Of a stretch of DNA of 64,000 bases, positions 1 to 9,014 are shown piece by piece. The notes beneath the pieces were generated by a model, which was not told where the DNA came from, made no database searches, and saw nothing but the letters and a program-made list of their open reading frames with translations. Source of the stretch: Betaproteobacteria bacterium (GTDB lineage: Bacteria > Pseudomonadota > Gammaproteobacteria > Burkholderiales > Rhodocyclaceae); assembly GCA_016703785.1 (NCBI GenBank), contig JADJBM010000014.1:106878-170877 (forward strand), given 5' to 3'. Position 1 is the stretch's first letter, and each line of letters opens with the position of its first letter. The translations under genes were made by a program, and so were the position numbers.

Positions 1-574
1 GATAGACGCCGTTGATGACATTCAGCATCGAGCTCTTGCCGGCGCCGTTCGGGCCGATGATGGCCGAGATCTCGCCGCGCTTGATCTCGAAGCTGATCTC
101 GGTGATGGCCTTGACGCCGCCGAAGCGCAGGCTGACATTCTCGACGCGCAGGAAAGTCTCCTCGGCCGCCGTCTGCGCATCCCGTCGACGCTTGCGCATT
201 TCGCCGAGGGCCACGATGGCCTGTTCGCGGGTATCGTAGATGTTGGCGCGGAAGGATGCGCGCCCGGCGTGTTCGCGAATGGCATCCCGTGTTTGCGATG
301 TGGCGCCCACGCGCACGGTGCCGAGGCCGTGGGCCACGTTGGCACCCTTGCCGCGCTCGGCAAAGCGCTCCCAGGCCTGTGCCTGGATGACGCAGTCGGT
401 GTAGACCACCAGAAAGTACCAGCGCCGGCCGGTATCGGCCAGGCGATTTTCCACTTCGTCATAGAACGCATCCACCTGGACCGTATCGGCCATCGTCAGG
501 TGCGAGAAATCCACCTCCATCGTTTCGATGGCGTCGTGGAAGGTGATGCGCTCGGCTATGGTTCGTTCGTTCAT
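1..574 (-). CDS. Branched-chain amino-acid-type ABC transporter ATPase with N-terminal extension (partial)
   Basis: Read from ATG at 574 on the minus strand; the window edge cuts it after 191 codons. Residues about 142-191 begin an ABC ATPase of the LivG type, with the Walker A motif GPNGAGKS near residues 174-181; the Walker B and signature motifs lie outside the window. The first roughly 140 residues are not part of a normal LivG, whose ATPase starts almost at residue 1. This extension is soluble and mixed alpha/beta (RWYFLVVYTD near residue 51) and may be a SpoIIAA/STAS-like fold, which I infer only from its pattern. It starts 25 bp after the acyl-CoA ligase on the same strand, so the two are probably one operon for uptake and activation of an organic acid. 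The ATPase call is firm; substrate and extension role are unknown. Confidence 0.85.
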   Translation of the reverse strand, partial: MNERTIAERITFHDAIETMEVDFSHLTMADTVQVDAFYDEVENRLADTGRRWYFLVVYTDCVIQAQAWERFAERGKGANVAHGLGTVRVGATSQTRDAIREHAGRASFRANIYDTREQAIVALGEMRKRRRDAQTAAEETFLRVENVSLRFGGVKAITEISFEIKRGEISAIIGPNGAGKSSMLNVINGVY

Positions 575-599
575 GTGTCGTCGGAGTGTTCTTGCCTGG

Positions 600-2564
600 C
601 TACGCGGCCTTCTTCGCCGTCTGCGGCAGGCAGGTCTTCGCTTCCATGATGCGCAGGTCGGCGCTGACCCTGCCCCTGCGGCCGTCCTCGAACTTGACTT
701 CGGTCTCGATGAACTGCGAGGCCTTGCCCGAATACAGGGCTTCGATCAGCACGGCGTACTTTTCTCCGACAAAACCGCGGCGCACTTTCCTCGTTCGGGT
801 CAGTTCGTCGTCGTCCGGATCGAGCTCCTTGTGCAGGATCAGGAAGCGATGCACCTGCGAGGCGCTGAGCATGGCATCGTGCGCCAGCTCGGCGTTGGCC
901 TGCTCGACGCAATCGCGGATGAGCTCGTACACTTCCGGTTTCAGCGCCAGGTCGGTATAGCCCGAGTAAGCGATGTTGCGGCGCTCGGCCCAGTTGCCGA
1001 CCGCGCCCATGTCGATGTTGATGAAGGCGCAGACCTCGTCCCTGCCGTCGCCGAAGGCCACCGCCTCCTTGATGTGCGAGAAGAACTTCAGCTTGTTCTC
1101 GATGTAGTTGGGCGCGAACATGGCGCCGTTGGCCAGCTTGCCGACATCCTTGGCGCGGTCGATGATCTTGAGGTGGCCGTCCTCGTCGAAGAAGCCCGCG
1201 TCGCCCGTGTGGAAGTAGCCCTGGGCGTCGATCGCCTCGGCCGTGTCTTCGGGGCGCTTGTAGTACTCCTTGAGCATCACCTGGCCGCGCACCATCACTT
1301 CGCCGTTGTCGGCAATCTTCACCTCGACGCCCGGCGCCGGCGGGCCGACCGTGTCGAACTTGATCTGGCCGTCCGGCTGCAGGCAGACGGCGGCGCAGGT
1401 TTCGGTCGAGCCGTAGAGCTGCTTGAGGTTGACGCCGATCGAGCGGTAGAAGCGGAACAGGTCCGGCCCGATGGCGGCGCCGGCGGTGTAGGCGACGCGG
1501 ATGCGGCTCATGCCGAGGACGTTGCGCAGCGGGCCATACACCAGCAGGTTGCCGAGCGCGTAGAGCAGGCGGTCGCCGGAGCCGACGGCCTTGCCGTCGA
1601 GAATCTCGGCGCCGCAGCGGCGCGCCACACCCATGAAGTAATGGAACAGGTTGCGCTTGATGACGCTGGCGTCCTCCATGCGGATCATCACCTGGGTCAG
1701 CAGGTTCTCGAACACGCGCGGCGGTGCGAAGTAGTAGCTCGGGCCGATCTCGCGCATGTCGGTCATCACCGTGTCGCCCGATTCCGGGCAGTTGATGGTG
1801 AAGCCGGCGTAGGTCGCCTGGGCGAAGGAGAAAAGGTGGTCGCCGACCCAGGCCATCGGCAGGTATGAGAGGATGTTGTCCTCCGGGACGAGCTTGTCGA
1901 ACTCGCAGCCGCTCTGCGCCGCGGCGATGAAGGAGGCATGGGTCTGGCAGACGCCCTTCGGCTTGCCGGTGGTGCCGGAGGTGTACAGCATCACGGCGAC
2001 ATCATCCGGCTGGCCGAGGCCGATTTCGCCATCGAGGAATTCGGGGTGGTTGCGATTGTGGATACGTCCCATCTCCTGCACTTCGTCGAGGCCGTGCAGG
2101 AAAGGCTGGTTGTAGTGGCGCATGCCGCGCGGGTCGTCGTAGAGGATGTGCTGCAGGCCAGGGCACTCGGCCATATTCTCGAGAAGCTTGTCTACCTGCT
2201 CCTGGTCCTCGACGATGGCGAACTTGATGCCGGCATCCTGGAGCACGAAGACCATCTCGCCCGCGACGGCATCCTGGTAGAGGGGTACCGGCACGCCGCC
2301 CAGGCACTGCGCGGCGCACATCGCCCAGTAGAGGCGGGGGCGGTTGTCGCCGATGATGGCGAGGTTGTCGCCGCGCTTGAAGCCCAGTTCCGCCAGGCCG
2401 CAGGCCATGGCACGCACTTCTTCGGCAACCTGCGACCAGGTCCAGGTCTGCCAGATGCCCATATCCTTCTCGCGCGTCGCCGGATGGTTCGGGCGCACCT
2501 GGGCGTGATGCATCAAAAGACGAGGAAACGTGCTGAGCGATGGCAGTCGAACGTTGTCCGACAT
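600..2564 (-). CDS. AMP-forming long-chain-type acyl-CoA synthetase
   Basis: A 654-residue ANL-superfamily ligase that forms an acyl-adenylate and then an acyl-CoA from a free acid, ATP and CoA. The P-loop-like motif YTSGTTGKPKG is at residues 194-204, a YGSTET motif follows about 190 residues later, and a GYFHTGDAGFFDEDGHLKIIDR stretch (shown in parts: HTGDAG, DEDGHL) marks the hinge region. The length, about 650, fits the FadD15/long-chain group better than the 500-residue short-chain group. It lies just upstream of an ABC ATPase gene on the same strand, an arrangement common in betaproteobacterial fatty-acid or aromatic-acid uptake operons. The exact substrate cannot be read from the sequence. 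Confidence 0.9.
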   Translation of the reverse strand: MSDNVRLPSLSTFPRLLMHHAQVRPNHPATREKDMGIWQTWTWSQVAEEVRAMACGLAELGFKRGDNLAIIGDNRPRLYWAMCAAQCLGGVPVPLYQDAVAGEMVFVLQDAGIKFAIVEDQEQVDKLLENMAECPGLQHILYDDPRGMRHYNQPFLHGLDEVQEMGRIHNRNHPEFLDGEIGLGQPDDVAVMLYTSGTTGKPKGVCQTHASFIAAAQSGCEFDKLVPEDNILSYLPMAWVGDHLFSFAQATYAGFTINCPESGDTVMTDMREIGPSYYFAPPRVFENLLTQVMIRMEDASVIKRNLFHYFMGVARRCGAEILDGKAVGSGDRLLYALGNLLVYGPLRNVLGMSRIRVAYTAGAAIGPDLFRFYRSIGVNLKQLYGSTETCAAVCLQPDGQIKFDTVGPPAPGVEVKIADNGEVMVRGQVMLKEYYKRPEDTAEAIDAQGYFHTGDAGFFDEDGHLKIIDRAKDVGKLANGAMFAPNYIENKLKFFSHIKEAVAFGDGRDEVCAFINIDMGAVGNWAERRNIAYSGYTDLALKPEVYELIRDCVEQANAELAHDAMLSASQVHRFLILHKELDPDDDELTRTRKVRRGFVGEKYAVLIEALYSGKASQFIETEVKFEDGRRGRVSADLRIMEAKTCLPQTAKKAA

Positions 2565-2654
2565 TGACTCCTCCTGTTCCTTGCACGCTGGGTACTGGCC
2601 AGCATTGGCGCCTTGACGATCGACTGTTCGGCGCTGTCTTATTCACCACTGCGG

Positions 2655-2672
2655 CCGATGATTCTCCATCGG
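2655..2672. promoter_or_regulatory. Inverted repeat, candidate operator
   Basis: Perfect dyad CCGATG-N6-CATCGG in the 183-bp gap between the divergent acyl-CoA ligase and Crp-family genes. The symmetry is visible directly; binding by any protein is inference. Confidence 0.3.
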
Positions 2673-2696
2673 ATTGATCCACCGAGTCAAACCCTA

Positions 2697-2715
2697 ACCG
2701 GGCAGCCTACCCGGT
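2697..2715. promoter_or_regulatory. Inverted repeat upstream of the Crp/Fnr-family gene
   Basis: Perfect dyad ACCGGG-N7-CCCGGT ending 32 bp before the GTG start at 2748. Its position suits an operator for the adjacent regulator or for the divergent ligase operon. No U-tract follows, so it does not look like a terminator. Function is inferred. Confidence 0.3.
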
Positions 2716-2747
2716 AAACGATCCAGCTTACTGGAGACACCCCGCCC

Positions 2748-3461
2748 GTGCTGTCATCCGACAGACAATCCTGTAAACTGCGCTTCATGCTCAAACTGGG
2801 CGACATGTTGCGCGCAAGCCTCTGGTCGCGCTCCCTCTCCACCGAACAGTTGCAGCGGGTGGAAAGCGAGGTCATGACCCGTCAGATTCCCGCGGGGGGG
2901 TTCGTTTGCAGAAAAGGGGAGCCGGTCGAGCACTGGATCGGCGTCATCGACGGCCTGGTCAAAATGACCAATCTCTCTGCCGACGGCAAACCCACCACGT
3001 TCACCGGCCTGCCGGCCGGCGGCTGGTTCGGCGAGGGGTCACTGTTCAAGGAGGAGCCGCGCAGATACGACGTTGTTGCGCTGCGCAATAGCTTCGTAGC
3101 TTACATGCCAAAGGCCACTTTCATCCGGCTGCTGGACAACAGCATCGAATTCAACCGTTTCCTCTTGATACAGCTGAACGAGCGTCTCGGCCAGTTCATC
3201 GCCATGGTCGAGCACGACAGGCTGCTCGAGCCCGACCCTCGCGTGGCGCGCAGCCTCGCTGCAATGTTCAATCCCTATCTCTACCCCGGGATCGGCCCCC
3301 AGTTACAGATCTCACAGGAGGAAATCGGTTATCTGGCCGGCCTGTCGCGACAACGCGCCAACCAGGCCCTGAAAACCCTGGAGAAGGCCGGCCTGCTGCG
3401 CATTGAATACGGCGGCATCACCGTACTGGACCTGGACGGCTTGCGCAAATTCGGCGCCTGA
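2748..3461 (+). CDS. Crp/Fnr-family transcriptional regulator
   Basis: A 237-residue protein with an N-terminal cyclic-nucleotide-binding-like beta-roll (about residues 20-140) and a C-terminal winged helix (QISQEEIGYLAGLSRQRANQ, recognition helix LSRQRANQALKTLE). The phosphate-binding cassette reads EEPRRYDVVAL instead of the R-S pair needed for cAMP, and there is no N-terminal FNR cysteine cluster, so it is probably neither a true CRP nor an oxygen-sensing FNR. The GTG start at 2748 has GGAG 11 bp upstream; an in-frame ATG at 2787 has no visible ribosome site. It is transcribed divergently from the acyl-CoA ligase and ABC ATPase operon and may regulate it. The effector is unknown. Confidence 0.88.
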   Translation: MLSSDRQSCKLRFMLKLGDMLRASLWSRSLSTEQLQRVESEVMTRQIPAGGFVCRKGEPVEHWIGVIDGLVKMTNLSADGKPTTFTGLPAGGWFGEGSLFKEEPRRYDVVALRNSFVAYMPKATFIRLLDNSIEFNRFLLIQLNERLGQFIAMVEHDRLLEPDPRVARSLAAMFNPYLYPGIGPQLQISQEEIGYLAGLSRQRANQALKTLEKAGLLRIEYGGITVLDLDGLRKFGA

Positions 3462-3463
3462 AA

Positions 3464-3490
3464 CGCCGTACTGCGGAGACTGACTTTACC
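3464..3490 (-). repeat. Dispersed repeat A, copy 1
   Basis: On the minus strand this reads AAAGTCAGTC followed by TCCGCAGTACGGCG. Closely similar blocks occur at 12670-12700, 52657-52683 and 57561-57588, with a divergent form at 61307. This copy starts 3 bp after the stop codon of the Crp-family gene and abuts a repeat B copy. Confidence 0.7.
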
Positions 3491-3498
3491 TGCGGATA

Positions 3499-3560
3499 GA
3501 GCCGCGTAGCGGCGAACACCCGGCACCTCCTTCCCTGGAAGGGGGCTGGGGGGAAGGTTG
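3499..3560 (-). repeat. Dispersed repeat B, copy 1 (partial), 3' of icmF
   Basis: Starts immediately after the icmF stop codon. It contains the polypurine/polypyrimidine block (GGGGGCTGGGGGGAAGG on the plus strand), an imperfect hairpin CTCCTTCC-CT-GGAAGGGG, and a small hairpin GCCGC-gta-GCGGC at 3501-3513. The same order of elements occurs at 31186-31295 and 34222-34336. This copy lacks the GC-rich block that lies next to the gene start in the other two. Confidence 0.75.
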
Positions 3561-6500
3561 TCACATGCTCCTTCGGTATTGGCCGCCTACTTCGAAAAGC
3601 GCGCCGGTGATCTGACCGAGCGAGCAGCAGCGCACTGCATCCATCAGCACAGCAAAGACATTGCCGTTCTCGATGACCGTCTGCCGCAGTCGCGCCAGCA
3701 TCGGTCCCGACTCGGCAGCATGGCGCTGCCGGAAATCGGCCAGCCGCTTCAGCTGCGACTGTTTCTCCTCCTCGGTCGAACGCGCCAGTTCGATCTCGGT
3801 CTGCACATCGCCCTTCGGGTTGCGGAACGTGTTCACGCCGATGATGGGATACGAACCGTCGTGCTTTCGGTGCTCGTAATAGAGGGATTCCTCCTGGATC
3901 TTGCCGCGCTGATACCCCGTTTCCATGGCCCCGAGCACACCGCCGCGGGAAGATATCGCCTCGAACTCCTTCAGCACGGCTTCCTCGACCAGGTCGGTCA
4001 GCTCTTCGATGATAAAGGCGCCCTGATTCGGGTTCTCGTTCTTCGCCAGCCCCCACTCGCGGTTGATGACAAGCTGGATGGCCATGGCGCGCCGCACCGA
4101 GTCCTCGCTCGGCGTGGTAATGGCCTCGTCGTAGGCGTTGGTGTGCAGCGAGTTGCAGTTATCGTAGATGGCAATCAGCGCCTGCAGCGTCGTGCGAATG
4201 TCGTTGAAGGCCATCTCCTGCGCATGCAGCGAGCGGCCCGAGGTCTGGATGTGGTACTTCAGTTTCTGGCTGCGCTCGCTGCCGCCGTACCTGTTCTTCA
4301 TCGCAACCGCCCAGATGCGGCGCGCCACGCGGCCGATCACCGAGTATTCCGGATCCATGCCGTTGGAGAAAAAGAATGAGAGATTCGGTGCGAAGTCGTC
4401 GATGTGCATGCCGCGCGCCAGATACGTCTCGACATAGGTGAAACCATTTGCCAGCGTGAACGCCAGCTGCGAGATCGGGTTCGCTCCGGCCTCTGCGATG
4501 TGATAGCCGGAGATCGACACCGAGTAAAAATTGCGCACGTTGTGGTGCACGAAATACTCCTGAATGTCGCCCATCATCTTCAGCGCGAACTCAGTCGAGA
4601 AGATACAGGTATTCTGGCCCTGGTCCTCCTTGAGGATGTCGGCCTGCACCGTGCCGCGCACGTTGGCCAGCGTCCATTCCCGGATCTTCTCCGCCTCGTC
4701 TTCGGTCGGCTCGCGGCCGTTGTCGATCCTGAACTTGTCGAGTTGCTGGTCGAGCGCGGTATTGAAGAACATGGCGAGGATCATTGGCGCCGGGCCGTTG
4801 ATGGTCATCGAGACGGACGTCGCCGGATCGACCAGGTCGAAGCCAGAGTAGAGCACCTTCAGGTCGTCCAACGTGGCGATCGAGACGCCCGAATTGCCCA
4901 CCTTGCCGTAGATGTCGGGTCGTTCGTCCGGATCGCAGCCGTACAGGGTCACCGAATCGAAGGCAGTGGACAGGCGCTTGGCCGGCATGCCCTCGGACAC
5001 TTTCTTGAAGCGGCGGTTGGTGCGGAAGGCATCGCCCTCGCCGGCGAACATGCGGGTCGGGTCCTCGTTCTCGCGCTTGAAGGCAAACACGCCCGCGGTG
5101 AAAGGGAATGCGCCGGGCAGGTTCTCGCGCATCAGCCAGCGGAGAATCTCGCCCTCGTCCTCGAAGCGCGGCAGCGACACCTTGGGGATCCTGGTGCCGC
5201 ACAGCGTGACGTGGTTCAGCGCGGAGCGAATCTCCCGGTCGCGGATCCTCACCACGTACTCGTCCCGCGAATAGGTCTCGACGGTCTTCGGCCACATGTC
5301 GAGCAGTTTCTTCGCCTTCGGGTCGAGCTGGCCATCCTTCCACGCAATTACCTCGTCGAAGTCGTCCGTCTTCTTGTCGCAAGCCGCGAGCATGGCCTTC
5401 GCGGCGCGCAGCGCCTGTCGTTCGCGCGCGATGCGGCTCTGCTCGATGGCGTGCCGGTGGTACTTCCGCTGCGATTCGGCGATCTCCGCCAGATAGCGCG
5501 CGCGCATCGCCGGCACGATGACATTCCTGCCGGACGACAGCTTCGACGCTGCCCGCGGCAACTTGCCCTGCGCAGTCTGCAGTCCATGCTCGGCCAGCTT
5601 CGTCAGCAGGCCCTGGTAGAGCGCGGTCACCCCTTCATCGTTGAAGCGAGAGGCAATGGTGCCGAACACGGGCATGTCGTCCACCGGGGTGGTGAACAAC
5701 TCCCGATTGCGCTGGACCTGCTTGCGCACGTCGCGGAAGGCATCCTCGGCGCCCTTGCGGTCGAACTTGTTGATCGCCACGAAGTCGGCGAAATCGAGCA
5801 TGTCGATCTTCTCCAGCTGGCTCGCCGCGCCGAACTCCGGCGTCATGACGTAGAGCGAGGCGTCCACGTGCGGCACGATGGCGGCATCGCCCTGGCCGAT
5901 GCCCGAAGTCTCGGCGATGATGAGGTCGAAGCCGGCCAGCTTGCAGGCGGCGATCGCCTCCGGCAGCGCTTTGGAAATCTCGCTGCCCGTATCCCGCGTC
6001 GCCAGCGAACGCATGTAGATGTTCGGATGGCTGATCGCGTTCATGCGAATGCGGTCGCCCAGCAGCGCGCCGCCGGTGCGCTTGCGCGAAGGGTCCACGG
6101 CAATGACGGCGATCTTCAAGGCGTCGTCCTGATCGAGGCGGAAGCGTCGGATCAGCTCGTCCGTGAGCGAGCTCTTGCCCGAGCCGCCCGTTCCGGTGAT
6201 GCCCAGGGTCGGCACGGCGATCTTCCCGGCGCGCTCCATTAAATGCCGGCGCAGTTCTTCCGGCACGGCGTTGTTTTCCAGCGCGGTAATGAGGCGCGCG
6301 AGCTGTCGGCGGTCGCCCGCCGCAACGGCCTGCAATTCCCGCGGCGCGGCCCGGGCCGGATCGAGATCGCAGCGTGCGACCATGTCGTTGATCATGCCCT
6401 GCAGACCCATCTTCCGGCCGTCCTCGACGGAGTAGATGTGCGCCACCCCATAGTCATGCAGCTCGCGGATCTCGGCAGGCACAATGACGCCGCCGCCACC

Positions 6501-6815
6501 GCCGAAGACCTTGATGTCCTCGCCGCCGCGGCCTTTCAGCAGGTCGACCACGTACTTGAAGAACTCGACGTGACCGCCCTGGTAGGACGAAACGGCTATG
6601 CCCTGCACGTCCTCCTGCAGCGCGGCAGTGACGATTTCTTCGACTGATCGGTTGTGGCCCAGGTGGATCACCTCGGCGCCGGTCGCCTGCAGTATGCGCC
6701 GCATGATGTTGATGGAAGCGTCGTGGCCATCGAACAGGGAAGCCGCGGTGACGAGGCGCACCTTGTGCTTCGGCTTGTAGGCGGCGATTTTCTTGCTCAC
6801 GCTCAAATCGGTCAT
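3561..6815 (-). CDS. icmF: Fused isobutyryl-CoA mutase IcmF (B12-dependent, with G-protein domain)
   Basis: A 1084-residue fusion of the usual IcmF length. Residues 18-150 form the cobalamin-binding domain (FDGHDAS at 28-34). Residues 200-420 form a MeaB-like GTPase chaperone with P-loop GTGGSGKS at 208-215 and NKFD at 349-352. The remainder is the acyl-CoA mutase barrel. IcmF interconverts isobutyryl-CoA and n-butyryl-CoA, and family members also convert pivalyl-CoA and isovaleryl-CoA; the GTPase domain loads and protects the cofactor. A perfect 16-bp palindrome lies about 47 bp upstream. The gene ends against a repeat B copy and converges with the Crp-family gene. An AMP-forming ligase lies upstream on the same strand, which fits branched-chain acid catabolism. 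Confidence 0.95.
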   Translation of the reverse strand: MTDLSVSKKIAAYKPKHKVRLVTAASLFDGHDASINIMRRILQATGAEVIHLGHNRSVEEIVTAALQEDVQGIAVSSYQGGHVEFFKYVVDLLKGRGGEDIKVFGGGGGVIVPAEIRELHDYGVAHIYSVEDGRKMGLQGMINDMVARCDLDPARAAPRELQAVAAGDRRQLARLITALENNAVPEELRRHLMERAGKIAVPTLGITGTGGSGKSSLTDELIRRFRLDQDDALKIAVIAVDPSRKRTGGALLGDRIRMNAISHPNIYMRSLATRDTGSEISKALPEAIAACKLAGFDLIIAETSGIGQGDAAIVPHVDASLYVMTPEFGAASQLEKIDMLDFADFVAINKFDRKGAEDAFRDVRKQVQRNRELFTTPVDDMPVFGTIASRFNDEGVTALYQGLLTKLAEHGLQTAQGKLPRAASKLSSGRNVIVPAMRARYLAEIAESQRKYHRHAIEQSRIARERQALRAAKAMLAACDKKTDDFDEVIAWKDGQLDPKAKKLLDMWPKTVETYSRDEYVVRIRDREIRSALNHVTLCGTRIPKVSLPRFEDEGEILRWLMRENLPGAFPFTAGVFAFKRENEDPTRMFAGEGDAFRTNRRFKKVSEGMPAKRLSTAFDSVTLYGCDPDERPDIYGKVGNSGVSIATLDDLKVLYSGFDLVDPATSVSMTINGPAPMILAMFFNTALDQQLDKFRIDNGREPTEDEAEKIREWTLANVRGTVQADILKEDQGQNTCIFSTEFALKMMGDIQEYFVHHNVRNFYSVSISGYHIAEAGANPISQLAFTLANGFTYVETYLARGMHIDDFAPNLSFFFSNGMDPEYSVIGRVARRIWAVAMKNRYGGSERSQKLKYHIQTSGRSLHAQEMAFNDIRTTLQALIAIYDNCNSLHTNAYDEAITTPSEDSVRRAMAIQLVINREWGLAKNENPNQGAFIIEELTDLVEEAVLKEFEAISSRGGVLGAMETGYQRGKIQEESLYYEHRKHDGSYPIIGVNTFRNPKGDVQTEIELARSTEEEKQSQLKRLADFRQRHAAESGPMLARLRQTVIENGNVFAVLMDAVRCCSLGQITGALFEVGGQYRRSM

Positions 6816-6861
6816 GGAAACCTCTGCGGCGACGAAACAATCGGGAAGGCCAATCTATCTT

Positions 6862-6877
6862 ACGTTGACGTCAACGT
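6862..6877. promoter_or_regulatory. Perfect palindrome upstream of icmF, candidate MerR-family operator
   Basis: ACGTTGACGTCAACGT is a perfect 16-bp palindrome, 47-62 bp upstream of the icmF start. It resembles, from memory, the ACGT-rich operators of MerR-family regulators of branched-chain and fatty-acid catabolism (LiuR type) in proteobacteria. The palindrome is seen; the regulator is inferred, and no MerR gene lies in this window. Confidence 0.5.
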
Positions 6878-6946
6878 CAACCTAACTCAATCTCCAAGTG
6901 ACTGTCACGACACGGAATTTGTCGTTTGGGCGACCATCTTGCGCCG

Positions 6947-8467
6947 TCAGGAGCGCTGGCGCAACTCGGTTTTCAGCACCTTGCCGGTGGCATTCCTGGG
7001 CAGGGTATCCCGGAAGACATAGCACTTCGGCCGCTTGAAGCGGGCGATGTGTTCCAGGCACAGGGCATCCAGTTCGGCCGCCGTGATCTTCGCCCCCGGC
7101 CGCAGCACGACGAAGGCTTCCACGATCTCGCCCCATTCCGCGTCCGGCGCCCCTACCACCGACACCTCCGCCACGGCCGGATGCCGCAGCAGCACCTCCT
7201 CCACTTCGCGCGGGTAGATGTTCGAACCGCCACTTATGATGACGTCCTTGCTACGGTCGCGCAGGGTGAGGAAGCCCTCCTCGTCGAGAAAGCCGACGTC
7301 GCCGGTGTGCAGCCAGCCGTTGCGTAGTGCCTGAGCCGAAGCCTCGGGATTATTGAGGTAGCCCGCCATCACCGTCGGCCCGCGCACCAGCACCTCGCCG
7401 ATTTCTCCGGTCGGCAGCGGATTATCGTCCGCGTCGGCCACGCGCACCTCGATGCCGATGAAAGGCCGCCCTACCGAAGCCAGCCGTTCTTCATGGCGCG
7501 GATGGGCGGTGTCTGCATGCAGCGCCTTGTCCATGGCGGTGATGGTCATCGGGCTCTCGCCCTGGCCGTAGATCTGCGCCAGATTGTTGCCGAGGACGCG
7601 CATCGCTTCCTTGCAGTCCTCGACATACATCGGCCCGCCACCATAGACTAGGGTCTTCAGGTTTGCGCTGTCCGCGCCAGCCTGCCTGGCCCAGGCGACG
7701 AGGCGCTTGACCATGGTTGGCGCGGCAAACATCGTCACCCCCTGGTGCGTGCGCAACAGGCTGAAGATTTCTGCCTCATCGAAGCTGCCCGACTCCGGCA
7801 CGACATTGCAGGCCGCCCTCGCCACATGCGGAAGAATGTACAGGCCGGAGCCGTGCGACATCGGCGCCGTGTGAAGTATGGCGTCGCTCGACGCAATCGC
7901 ATCGACGTCGGCAAAGTAAGACAAAATCATGGCCAGCAGGTTGTCGTGCGTGAGCATCACGCCCTTGGGCCTGCCCGTCGTGCCGCTGGTGTAGAACAGC
8001 CACGCCAGATCGACCGGCGCGATGTCCGCCGGCGCGATCGGCTCGTGTCGCAGCAAGGCGGCATACGCTTCGCCGGCGACATCGATCACGTTCTGCAAGG
8101 CCGACGCCGCGGACTGGGCCGAGGCGGCCGCTTCGGCCAGGTCGGCCGTGACGAAACACGCACCGGCGGCGGTATCCTGAAAAATGTATGCCAGCTCGCG
8201 CGGATGCAGCTTGGCGTTGATCGGCACTGCGCACAGCCCGGCATGCCAGCAGGCGAAGAGCAATTCCACGTACTGCGGGCTGTTCTTCATGACCAGGGCG
8301 ACGCGTTGTTGCGGCAGCAGGCCGAGTCCGCCGCGCAAACCACCGGCCAGGCACGCCACACGCCCGGCCAGCGTCGCGTAGTCGTGCAGCACGAAGCCGC
8401 CAAGCGCCACGGCCGGCAGATGCGGAAAGGCCTGGGCGCTGCGCGCCAGGAGCAGGGCTAGGTTCAT
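6947..8467 (-). CDS. AMP-forming acyl-CoA synthetase (medium/short-chain type)
   Basis: A 506-residue ANL ligase. The phosphate-binding motif YTSGTTGRPKG is at residues 159-169, the hinge region contains HTGDVGF and DRSKDVI, and the catalytic lysine motif PRNATGKVLK is near the C-terminus, so all core motifs are intact. The length matches the roughly 500-residue medium-chain, benzoate or feruloyl-CoA ligase groups. It lies upstream of icmF on the same strand, separated by 131 bp that carry the palindrome at 6862-6877, so icmF probably has its own promoter. A role in activating a branched or aromatic acid is likely, but the substrate cannot be assigned. Confidence 0.9.
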   Translation of the reverse strand: MNLALLLARSAQAFPHLPAVALGGFVLHDYATLAGRVACLAGGLRGGLGLLPQQRVALVMKNSPQYVELLFACWHAGLCAVPINAKLHPRELAYIFQDTAAGACFVTADLAEAAASAQSAASALQNVIDVAGEAYAALLRHEPIAPADIAPVDLAWLFYTSGTTGRPKGVMLTHDNLLAMILSYFADVDAIASSDAILHTAPMSHGSGLYILPHVARAACNVVPESGSFDEAEIFSLLRTHQGVTMFAAPTMVKRLVAWARQAGADSANLKTLVYGGGPMYVEDCKEAMRVLGNNLAQIYGQGESPMTITAMDKALHADTAHPRHEERLASVGRPFIGIEVRVADADDNPLPTGEIGEVLVRGPTVMAGYLNNPEASAQALRNGWLHTGDVGFLDEEGFLTLRDRSKDVIISGGSNIYPREVEEVLLRHPAVAEVSVVGAPDAEWGEIVEAFVVLRPGAKITAAELDALCLEHIARFKRPKCYVFRDTLPRNATGKVLKTELRQRS

Positions 8468-8489
8468 GCGTCAGCCTGTGCCGCGCGGG

Positions 8490-8822
8490 CTACTCGCCGG
8501 CTTTGCGGCAGAGCGGTCCGTCGATCGGGTTCTCGATGCTTTGCGCAATGGCGGAAACGATCCCATGGACCTCTTCCGGCGCAAAGCGCTCGAAGAGAAG
8601 GCGCGCGACCGGTGCAGGAAGGCGCACGCTGCGGCTGCTGCCGTCTGCCATCGCAACTGTGACACTGGCGACCCGGTTGCTGACCATCTCTCCGTCGGCC
8701 TCGGCCAAGAGCATCTGCTCGTCCATCAGGGACTCGTACTCATCGTCGACAACTTCCTGCATGGCATCGGCGAGGCCATCCGGCAGTTCGACGACGTAGC
8801 CCTCGATCATGTCCTTCCGCAC
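8490..8822 (-). CDS. Hypothetical acidic protein, 110 aa
   Basis: Not recognised. A 110-residue acidic protein with an amphipathic N-terminal half rich in Glu and Asp and no signal peptide, membrane segment or cysteine cluster (a single Cys lies near the C-terminus). It has a biased, protein-like composition unlike the arginine-rich antisense frames, and it follows the ligase strand closely (23-bp gap), so it may share the operon. The start is ATG at 8822; a methionine at residue 5 is an alternative. Confidence 0.6.
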   Translation of the reverse strand: MRKDMIEGYVVELPDGLADAMQEVVDDEYESLMDEQMLLAEADGEMVSNRVASVTVAMADGSSRSVRLPAPVARLLFERFAPEEVHGIVSAIAQSIENPIDGPLCRKAGE

Positions 8823-9014
8823 CGTGCTGGCGATGCCGTGGCCGATGCGAAGCCGAAGACGTCGAACTCAAGCATGCCTCCGGGATGCGCAACAAGGCGC
8901 GCCCTGCCGTAAAGCATATATTTCACCTTGTCACGAGGCAAGCCGTGCGATGAGTGACAGCCCTGGCAGCAAGGGTGCAGGAGACTGGCTCACCGACCCG
9001 CCCGGGAGAGCACA

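Noticed and set aside
528..1868. Long plus-strand frame opposite the acyl-CoA ligase
   Set aside because: Same low-complexity shadow pattern; the minus-strand ligase has all motifs.
2674..2690. TTGA-N9-TCAA as an FNR or Dnr box
   Set aside because: The spacing is not the 14-bp form of FNR-family boxes and the core ATCAA half is missing.
8823..9014. A possible short plus-strand gene overlapping the TPR lipoprotein start
   Set aside because: No ribosome site and the frame has Trp/Cys-rich, non-protein-like composition where it overlaps the real gene.
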